From contig CANPUZ010000050.1 of assembly GCA_947579665.1 (NCBI GenBank), positions 124,001 through 188,000 of the forward strand: DNA of 64,000 nucleotides, given 5' to 3'. Position 1 is the stretch's first letter, and each line of letters starts with the position of its first letter. This DNA comes from Sympetrum striolatum. Its lineage: Eukaryota; Arthropoda; Insecta; Odonata; Libellulidae. Below are positions 56,715-64,000 of the stretch, piece by piece. A model generated the notes under the pieces. It had not been told where the DNA came from. It saw nothing but the letters and a program-made list of their open reading frames with translations, and did no database searches. The translations under genes and the position numbers were made by a program.

Positions 56715-57085
56715 TAAATCTTTAGAGTCGTTAATGGTCCACTGGAGTGTTATATATCGATATTTGTCTGTCCAGAGTATCCTTGGTTCGACTCTGGACG
56801 ACTCGAATCGTCTCTCTCATAAGAAATGCACGTAAAGTTCGTTTTGATCGATTGCAGACATTTTTTCATTTGCAAAATTTAAGCAGAAATAATGGTCGTA
56901 CGAAATCGAGATGAACACCAAAAGAAAGGAAATTGAACAAAGATTCTTACTTTGGTCGTCGAATATCGTATTCGAGTCGAAATTAAGAGAATTTAGACAA
57001 AAAAGACGAAATATTCGTGGGATTTTGTGGGCATAAACAAGTCCCTAACAACGAAGGTTATTGTTGAATTGAACTCTCACAGGAA
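56715..57085 (+). mobile_element. element A2, full-length SINE-like copy
   Basis: A-box-like TGGTCCACTGGAG at about 56737 and B box CCTTGGTTCGACTCTGG at about 56787, ~50 bp apart, which is the spacing of a type 2 Pol III promoter. The body is nearly identical in order to 6795-7140 and 60735-61095 and ends AACAAGTCCCTAACAACGAAGG. Confidence 0.8.
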
Positions 57086-57270
57086 TATGTGGGATACGTA
57101 GGTACGGTGTGTTGTTGGATATTAAACAGTTTATACAACAACAAATACTTATTCCTCTGTCATTATTTGCTGTAGACATAGTATCGTACTTTTAAGCTAA
57201 AAAATTATGAAATAGGTCGTATTGCATTATCATAAATGGAGGAGTAATTGATGAAACTGTTTTCTTCCAA

Positions 57271-57588
57271 ATGGTATTCCAGGAGAACTGTTGTAGTTAC
57301 GAGGCTGAAATTTTCATCAATTATAGAATAGACTGTCTTCTGTGTTTTTCTGATACGACATTTTCAGGAAAAGTAATCGAATTACGAAAGATGCGATGTT
57401 TTTCAAGATGGCCGGCCATCGGATGCACTAAATCTGTTTTTATTAACTCTGTAGACGAAACTATTAGAGCTGAGAAGTCGAGAATTACACAGAGCATAGA
57501 GAAAAGAACGCAGAGTTTAGCAGTGACAGTAATTTTGGAGGCCTTTGTGAATTTGGTAGTCAAAATTAGAACTGAATTCCAAAATTAA
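57271..57588 (+). CDS. unrecognised 105-codon open frame
   Basis: An ATG-initiated frame of 105 codons that ends in TAA. There is no signal peptide, membrane segment or motif I recognise. The CTGTAGACGAAACTATTAGAG word at 57450 resembles repeated text at 62.64-63.18 kb, so the frame probably lies in a repeat and not in a gene. It sits just upstream of a LINE reverse-transcriptase remnant in the same orientation. Confidence 0.15.
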   Translation: MVFQENCCSYEAEIFINYRIDCLLCFSDTTFSGKVIELRKMRCFSRWPAIGCTKSVFINSVDETIRAEKSRITQSIEKRTQSLAVTVILEAFVNLVVKIRTEFQN

Positions 57589-57607
57589 TGATAAATCGAA
57601 GATGGTA

Positions 57608-57865
57608 GTGGCCTAAACTCCCCCTTCGTAAAACTACAACTTGTAAACTCATTAGTTATGCCTCACTTCGACTATTGTGATATAGTCCATCAGGATCTGA
57701 TCATAGCCATCAAATTACAGCGCATGCAAAACTCTGCCGTGAGTTGACTTTCAACTTAAAAAGTACGATAACGTTTCGGAATATTACTCCAAGCTATCTT
57801 TGCTACAACTAGATTGGAGTCGGAAGCATCACATTTTGTCCAGCACCAATAGATTTTTAGCGACA
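57608..57865 (+). mobile_element. LINE reverse-transcriptase fragment, part 1
   Basis: The translation gives LVNSLVMPHFDYCDIV and, after an indel, KLQRMQNSAV, the 'P..DYCD..Y...L..LQ..QN..VR' segment of non-LTR reverse transcriptases. The frame is broken. The open frame is cut at 57865 by the insertion 57866-58454 and resumes at 58455. Confidence 0.8.
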
Positions 57866-58454
57866 ATTTATTTATTTATTTATTTATTTATGTATTTATT
57901 TATTTGTTTATTTATTTATTTATGTATTTATTTATTTATTTATTTATTTATTTATTCAAATATTACATACGGCATAACAATGCCAATTTAAAGTGAAATA
58001 TAAAAATATACATATAGTAAAGTAATAAAAATAAATAGTTAAAAAGTGTCGTAAAATATAGAGAAAAAGGAAACAAATATAAAGGTAGATTTTACAATTT
58101 TGTGGATCTGGTGTGTGGTAAGCTCAGGTTCAAAAATTTCCGTTTAGATAGGGAGAAAGGGTCAATAGAAGGAGGAATTCATCAGAAGACGAAAGAAAAG
58201 GGAGTTCTTGATAAGTGAAAGTCTAAGAGTAGTATAGTGAAGTAAAGATGTCAAACGGGCTCTTTGGAATACGATAATTGATAAGTTAAGGCAGGACAGT
58301 CATAAAGGGAGTTCAGCAGTGAATGTAAGAAGGATAAATCTTGTTCTGATCTATTGACAGATTCCAAGGATAGTTAAGATAGAATTTTTAGAGGATTGAC
58401 GGAAGGAACTCTGGCTTTTACAATTCTGAGAAAGAAGTTCTCTCTAATGAGGAA
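57866..58454 (-). mobile_element. retroposon inserted in a LINE, with (TTTA)n tail
   Basis: The interval begins with a (TTTA)n run (57868-57955), the 3' tail of a reverse-oriented retroposon, and is bounded by the direct repeat AGATTTTTAGC(G/A)ACA at 57851-57865 and 58455-58469. This is a 15-bp target-site duplication with one mismatch. Inside, no coding frame or clear Pol III promoter was identified, so its class is open; a 5'-truncated LINE is likely. Confidence 0.75.
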
Positions 58455-58632
58455 AGATTTTTAGCAACAAAATCACCTAAATATATTAACTCCTTATTCA
58501 CATAGTTTGGATTCCATTCATGACCGCAAAACGAGAGGTTGCAGGAAACTCTTGATTCCCCAGCACAGAACTGAAATGCACCATAAATCGATCACAGTCA
58601 CAGCTAGCAACCTCTGGAACAGAAAAAATCTG
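58455..58632 (+). mobile_element. LINE reverse-transcriptase fragment, part 2
   Basis: Continues part 1: the translation contains HDRKTRGCRKLLIPQHRTEM and KSITVTASNLWN, the conserved ORF2 end ('TR....L.IP..RT....S....A..LWN') of Jockey/CR1-type LINEs. Directly after CTCTGGAAC an element H copy is inserted. Confidence 0.8.
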
Positions 58633-59152
58633 ATGTGTCCAACACATGACTTTCTCCATGTATAAGATGTAAATATTTATCTACGAAAGTATTTTCTATA
58701 TTCAATCTAAACTTGGAAGATAAGAGATTAATTTATATCCTATTATCTTCTAACATTATAAATAATGTTTTTCGGGACATGTTTGATGAAAAACGATGAA
58801 ATTATCCTTTTGCCCAGAGCGCCCACAAAGTACATAATCAGCAACTTCCGGTTTATCAGTATTTCACGAATAACTCCTAAACAATAAGTTACACAAAAAT
58901 ATGTTAATAAAAAAGTTATAGTAAATTCTATTTTCTAAAACTTTTGTATTTAATAATCTATACCTTTATAGTATATGAATGGAGATATTTTGCAAAAACG
59001 GAAATTTGATTCGAAGAATAGAGCTCGACTTTCGGTTAACCGATTTACTCCAAAAACTTATCAACTCTAACGACACCCACCACATTGCTATATATGAATT
59101 TTGGTGTTGATACGACTAACAGTTTTCACGTTAGAGCGCCCACAAGCACAGA

Positions 59153-59213
<61 letters not shown>

Positions 59214-59350
59214 ACAGACATCATTCCGAAAATGGCCAAAACGTGTTCTAGGGACCCCAAAACATGTATTTCCGTTGAAATCTCGAAGTCGATTTTTTTC
59301 ATGAAAACAATACTTTCTCTTTGCTATGCATATGGAGAAAGTAAAAATAA
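58633..59350 (-). mobile_element. element H, full copy (reverse), with (CA)n
   Basis: Starts AATCTGATGTGTCCAACACA and runs to ACTTTCTCTTTGCTATGCAT..GGAGAAAGTAAAAAT. Contains GCGCCCACAAAG, two CGGTTTATC/CGGTTAACC subrepeats and a 55-bp (CA)n at 59156-59213 in place of the TGTCTG core of other copies. The three open frames over the CA run are artefacts. Confidence 0.8.
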
Positions 59351-59756
59351 ACCTATCTTCCGTCTTCAGCTTCAAGATTAAATGCCACAATCATCTCTTA
59401 ATTATACAAAGCAGAACTTAATCGCAAGGAATCGCACAACTCCATGAACTCATTGAGATCACAAACTTTCTTGGCGTTCCTTCCTCATCTTCAGAACATC
59501 TCTACTCCTTATCTTATCCTCCCTCCAAACGAATATTTTTATTGCAATATATTCTTTTATTCATTACTCTATAATCCTCATTGTATTTTCTTCTTTGTCT
59601 TTTTTCAGTGTTTTGAACCGTTTTCACTTATTTATAATCTAAATACTTAACGAGCTTTTACCAAGCGAGATTATGTTTATAATGTTTATATGTTCGGTAT
59701 GTCTAATCTGTTCATATAATTTAACATGTAATTGACAAAACTAGTTTAAGCTAGTT
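59351..59756. other. unassigned AT-rich spacer
   Basis: A 68-codon frame at 59444-59650 has no recognisable features. Nothing else seen. Confidence 0.3.
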
Positions 59757-60066
59757 AGATGGATGACTATGCTTAGTAGGTGATGAGTATGCTTAAAATC
59801 CGATGACTATGCTAAGTAAGTGATGAGTATGCTTAGAGCACGATGACTATGCTTAGTAAGTGATGAGTATGCTCAGTATGTGATGAGTATGCTTAGAATA
59901 CGATGAATATGCTTAGTATGTGATGAGTATGCTTAGAATCCGATGACTATGCTTAGTAAGTGATGAGTATGTTCAGTATGTGATAAGTATGCTTAGAATA
60001 CGATGAATATGCTTAGTAAGTGATGAGTATGCTTAGAATCCGATGACTATGCTTAGTAAGTGATTA
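59757..60066. repeat. 20-bp satellite, well preserved (locus 4)
   Basis: Fifteen units of GATGAGTATGCTTAGTAAGT and the partner GATGACTATGCTTAGAATCC. GATGACTATG starts at 59842, 59942 and 60042, giving an exact 100-bp (five-unit) higher-order period. Same family as 221-715 but much less diverged. Confidence 0.95.
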
Positions 60067-60072
60067 TCAAAA

Positions 60073-60330
60073 GAAGCTTTTTGATAAATTAATCACTACC
60101 GGGGAGGAGATATTGTCATCCCAGTTATATAAACTTACGCGATCTTAGGGAGAAAACAAAAGAGAGAAATACAGGGAAGTATTTTCCAGGACAGATGGTT
60201 ACTTTTGGTTCCAGCGAAGTCTTAGAGAAGTTAATAGCTCTACAGGTTAGTTAGGGATGTCGGTGTTTTACACCCCCTGCCACGCGCCTCTGTCGGATTG
60301 CAGGGTATGTAAATGTACTCACGTAGAGGT
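60073..60330 (+). mobile_element. LINE C-terminus and 3' end
   Basis: GAAGCTTTTTGATAAATTAATC..GGGGAGGAGATATTGTCATC is the plus-oriented relative of 41155-41060. It continues into AATACAGGGAAGTATTTTCC, GGATGTCGGTGTTTTACACC and CCCCTGCCACGCGCC..GGATTGCAGGGTATG. It adjoins the 20-bp satellite. Confidence 0.8.
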
Positions 60331-60734
60331 AAGGAAGAAGTGCACCATTTCTCTTACTCTCCTTATGAACATCTCCTCTAAGAATTCCACTTTGCATTCG
60401 CCTTTTTCTGATTGATGCACCGAATCTTCCCTTTCATACGAACGACCTGTTTTAACCCATTAAATATACGTCTTTTGGCATTTTCCATAAGAGAGGCGTC
60501 CTCGACTTATGGGGGTCCCATATACAAGATCTGTGGCGCCATTCGAGAATTCTTTCTCTCTGGACCACACGCACCTCGTTCATCTCTTACTCTCACTTCT
60601 TCCAAAAGAGATCGAGAGTTTAGCTCTTAATTTCACAACGAAATGAAGCATCAGTAGATTTCATAATGATTGCGATTTCTCTTTCAATCGCCGAATTAAG
60701 TATTCGTCATTCAAAATATCATACAAATTTTTGT
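60331..60734. other. unassigned, possibly LINE-derived
   Basis: ATTTCTCTTACTCTCC..AATTCCACTTTGCATTCG parallels 41350-41420 weakly. A 72-codon frame at 60412-60630 has no recognised domain. Confidence 0.3.
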
Positions 60735-61095
60735 GAGCCGTTAAAGGTACAATAGAGTACTATTATAATGATATTTGTCCGTCCAGAGTATCCTTGGTTC
60801 GACTCTGGACGACTAGAATCGTCTCTCTCATAAGAAATGCTCGTAGAATTCGTTTTGATCGATTGCAGACATTTTGTCTTTTGAAGAATTACATCAGAAA
60901 TAATGGTCGTACGAAATCGAGACAAAAACCAAAAGAAAGGAAATTGAACAAAGATTCTTATTTCGGTCGTGGAATAACGTATTCGAGTCGAAATTGAGAG
61001 AATATGGACGAAAAAGACGAAATATTCGTGTGATTTCGTGGGCATAAACAAGTCCCTAACAACGAAGGTGATTGCTGGACTCAACTCCCTTACGA
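60735..61095 (+). mobile_element. element A2, full-length SINE-like copy
   Basis: A-box-like region AAAGGTACAATAGAG, then CCTTGGTTCGACTCTGG at about 60793, the ATGGTCGTACGAAATCGAG core, TTCGGTCGTGGAATAACG and the terminal CAAGTCCCTAACAACGAAGG. The 138-codon minus frame at 60719-61135 is an artefact of this element. Confidence 0.8.
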
Positions 61096-61189
61096 ACACA
61101 CGGGAATGATAGCCTAGTAACAAAGATACAGGCAAAGAAGAGCCGACAATTTATGTCAACGAAACCATAAATAGTCCTGTCAAATTAGA

Positions 61190-61378
61190 CAATTGAAAGG
61201 GTCCGACCGAGTAATATTTCCTTCAAAGAGCATATTCGAAATAGGAAAGGCGAATTGGAGGCAAAGGTTAGCAAGTAGAATTCTGATGTTCATCAGAAGT
61301 AAAAGAAACGGCGTATTTTCCCCTGGCCTCTATTTGAGTATTGCTGATCCTCACGAAGTAGGAATAATTTCTAATGCT
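61190..61378 (+). mobile_element. LINE reverse-transcriptase fragment
   Basis: AGTAAAAGAAACGGCGTATT..GGCCTCTATTTGAGTATTGC and CCTCACGAAGTAGGAATAATTTC are the same reverse-transcriptase segment as at 41370-41265 (reverse). Short and frameshifted. Confidence 0.65.
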
Positions 61379-62466
61379 GGCCACATCAGATTTTTTTGCG
61401 AATACAATACTTTCTCTATACTACGTATAGGGAGAAAGTAAAAATGAAGCATATTTGGCCAGCACATGACTTTCTCCATTTATAAGATGTAAATATTTAT
61501 CTACGACAGTATTTTCGAACTCTATACTCAATCTAAACTTGGAAGATGAGTGATTAATTTATATCAAATTATCTTTTACGTCACAAACATTATAAATAAT
61601 GTTTTTTGGGACATGTTCGATGAAAAACTATGAAATTGGCCTTTCGCCCCAGCGCCCAGAGCGCCCATTTAGTACATAATCAGCAAATTCCGGTTTATCA
61701 GTATTTCATGAATAACTCCTAAACCATCAGTTATACAAAAATATGTTTCGTACAAAAGTTATAGTAAATTTTATTTCCTAAAACGTTTGTAAATAATAGT
61801 ATGCACCTAAATATCGGATTAATGGAGATATTTTGAAAACCGGAAATGAGCTTTGAAAAATGAAGCTCAACTTCCGGTAAACGGATTTACTTAAAAAACT
61901 AATCAACTCTAACGACACCAACCAAAGTACTATATATGAAATTTGGTGTCGAAACAACAAATATTGTTTATGTTAGAGCGCCCACAAAGTACATAACAGC
62001 TACTTCCGGTTTATCGGTATTTCATGAATAACTCCTAATCAACCGGTGATACAAAAATATGATGATTACAAAAGTTATAGTATTTTACATTTTCTAAAAC
62101 TTTTATAAGTAATACAATGTACGTATAAATCATATTTATGGAGATATTTTGAAAACCGGAAATGCGCTTTAATGAATAAAGCTCGACTTCCGGTTGACCG
62201 ATTTACTCCAAAAACTAATCAACTCTGACAGCACACACCACAGTACTACATATGAAGTTTGGTATTGATACGACCAAAAGTTTTCACGTTAGAGCGTCCA
62301 CTATCACACACACACAACACACACACACACACAAACACAGACATTCCGAAAATGGTCAAAACGTGTTCTAGGGACCCCAAAACATGTATTTCCGTTGAAA
62401 TCTCGAAGTCGAATTTTTTCATGAAAACAATACTTTCTCTATACTTCGTATATGGAGAAATTAAAA
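61379..62466 (-). mobile_element. element H, compound copy
   Basis: A right-end fragment (GGCCACATCAGATTTTTTTGC) and a left hairpin end (ACTTTCTCTATACTACGTAT..GGGAGAAAGT) at 61379-61442 precede a longer reverse copy (61446-62466). This has two full sets of CGGTTTATC..GAATAACTCCTAA subrepeats about 325 bp apart, a (CA)n at 62308-62340 and the hairpin end at 62430-62466. Confidence 0.7.
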
Positions 62467-62625
62467 AAAGCGATACAGGGAAGTTGTTGCCAGGACAGAT
62501 GGTTACTAATGGTTCGAGCGAAGTATTAGAGAAGCGAATAGCTCTCCAGGTTAGTTAGGGATGTCGGTGTTTTACACCCGCTGCCACGCACCACTGGTGG
62601 ATTGCAGGGTTTAAATATGAATTAA
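62467..62625 (+). mobile_element. LINE 3' end fused to element H
   Basis: AAGCGATACAGGGAAGTTG, GCGAATAGCTCTCCAGGTTAG, GTCGGTGTTTTACACCCG and GGTGGATTGCAGGGT follow the end of element H with no spacer. Confidence 0.75.
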
Positions 62626-63200
62626 GGCTTCGTTTACATCAATTCTGTGGACCAAAGTATTATAGCTAGGGGGTAAGGCAAGTATTCATACAGTACATAG
62701 AAAAAGTAACGCAAAGTAAATTCGCGTTGTGCACTTTTTATTGGAAAAAATTCTAAACTGTCACGTAAAATCTACATGAATGTAAATGCTGACGGAATTT
62801 TTTTCAAATACTTATTCAGATAACTATTCTAATGACGTGGATGGAAATTTTATAAATTATATATTTGCATAGTAACTCATTTACGAAAAATGTGATTATT
62901 TCAAATACGAAGAAAGTGGACGCAAGGTCTGTTTCAATTCATTCCGTAGACCAAAATAAAACAGCTAAGTAGTTGAGAACTTCAGAGTACGTAGAAAATG
63001 TGCCATTCAATTTAAAATTGTTACTTTCTGTGGCTATACCTCAGCAAGTATGGCTGTGGAATTTATACTCACTTCCAAAAAATCGGATTCGTGAATTTTC
63101 TCTTCCGAGCCAAACTTTAACAGACAAAGGGCTGAAAGTGTTTCACCTTTCTTTGACTGTTGTAATCAATTCTGTAGCCGAAACCTAAAGGAAAGCAATG
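62626..63200. repeat. loosely repeated ATTCTGTAGACCAAA block
   Basis: TCAATTCTGTGGACCAAAGT (62640), TTCATTCCGTAGACCAAAAT (about 62940) and ATCAATTCTGTAGCCGAAAC (about 63165) recur with an interval of 235-300 bp; 57430-57470 has the same text. Weak evidence. Confidence 0.35.
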
Positions 63201-63310
63201 GCAAACTACCTCACTCCTCATCCTGCCTAGTGAACCTCATTCCTCCTGTAAGCTCTCAGTAGCTCATGTCAGAGGGGATGAGGTTCCAACTGGCCTTTGA
63301 GCTGAATTCC
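63175..63310 (+). repeat. possible SINE/LINE tail fragment
   Basis: AAAGCAATGGCAAACTACCTC and CTGCCTAGTGAACCTCATTCC resemble the AATGGCAAACCACCTC text common in arthropod SINE and LINE 3' regions. Only a single copy here, so assignment is by wording only. Confidence 0.4.
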
Positions 63311-64000
63311 TTTACAGACAGACACTATTGAAACTTTGACAGTTTGTAGAAAAAAACAAAGCTAATCTCTAATAGAAAAGAAATGAAGGAAATGTTCACT
63401 TTTCACGCACATCCAAGCAACAATTGGGAAATATTTAAACGATTGTGTAGTTATGTGATTATTATTTGAGGTTTTCTTTAATTAATAATCGATTTCGTTG
63501 TTATATCTCCAATTATTGCTATAATTAAAGCAGTTGCCGTAGGTATCCTAGATACAAAGCTCATAAGAATTGATTACCTAGTGATATATTAAATAAAATT
63601 AATTTGTTAACCCCATTGGTTACATTGTTATATTTATAAGAGTTGCCATAGCTATTTTATCCTATATTCAAAAGGTAGAACATTTGAGTTCTGATGAAAC
63701 CTTTTGTCATACATGGTCAGATCTCGTCGATTGCATCAAAACGGGTCCCTATTTGACTATATTTTTCACAAGTTTAAGCAATTTACGGCTTAGAAACTGA
63801 ATTTTTTCACCGGAATTTCGACTTTTCGATCTCTTTATCGCAAACTGCGAATGAAATGGAAGACTATCCATAGTATTTATGAGTATATTTCGTCCGGAGC
63901 CTCAAAATGACTCCATACTTGACTAGTTTTGCTCGATTTTAAGGAAATAGTGTCACAGAAAACGGAAGTTTTCTGATTATTTTCTGGTTTTCGACGTTTA
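63311..64000. other. unassigned AT-rich end, with TTGACTAG-type text
   Basis: From about 63720, ATCTCGTCGATTGCATC, CTATTTGACTATATTTTTC and ATACTTGACTAGTTTTGCTCG recall the loose repeats at 11400-11760 and 34860-35330. No gene seen. Confidence 0.35.

Noticed and set aside
59085..59390. Open frames over the (CA)n tract on both strands
   Set aside because: Low-complexity translation of a microsatellite inside element H.
1..64000. Prokaryotic or organellar origin
   Set aside because: No dense coding, ribosome-binding sites or operons; LINE, SINE and piggyBac remnants and splice-like signals point to an animal nuclear genome.

Overview
This window looks like AT-rich, repeat-dominated, intron-type nuclear DNA of an animal, most likely an arthropod. 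The evidence is decayed non-LTR retrotransposon (LINE) reverse-transcriptase C-termini, a piggyBac transposase remnant, tRNA-derived SINE-like elements with Pol III B boxes, Tc1/mariner-style TA insertions, microsatellites, and splice-site-like junctions instead of operons. I cannot name the species. No intact, recognisable protein gene is present; the long open frames lie in tandem arrays and are artefacts of sequences that lack stops.

Layout. 0-12 kb: a degenerate 20-bp satellite, a hairpin-ended repeat ('element H') carrying a 77-bp Tc1-like insertion, several short tandem arrays, and copies of a B-box element ('A' and its relative 'A2'). 12-22 kb: mostly unassigned AT-rich DNA with one LINE 3' end, two H copies and a ~105-bp tandem repeat. 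22.4-38.2 kb: a cluster of related blocks in both orientations. A minus-strand set (25.6 down to 22.4 kb) and a plus-strand set (29.0 up to 38.2 kb) share promoter-like, intron-like and exon-like segments, head to head. In the plus set, one unit is repeated three times, each copy with a tRNA-like foldback just upstream of an exon-like block with splice signals. 38.4-40.3 kb: a G-rich 50-bp tandem array with a 642-bp higher-order period. 40.3-53 kb: LINE fragments, tandem A elements, a B-box family ('C'), a second H copy with the empty site of the Tc1-like insertion, a tRNA-like foldback and the piggyBac remnant. 53.0-55.6 kb: a 22-bp satellite fused to a LINE 3' end. 55.7-64 kb: A/A2 elements, LINE pieces with a nested retroposon, more H elements and a well-preserved 20-bp satellite.

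How the parts relate. Most of the sequence is explained by a few repeat families inserting into and amplifying one another. The exception worth pursuing is the 22.4-38.2 kb cluster, which looks like a duplicated, spliced, poorly coding transcription unit (long non-coding RNA or decaying gene family). Its exons, promoter and transcript status are inferred from sequence alone.
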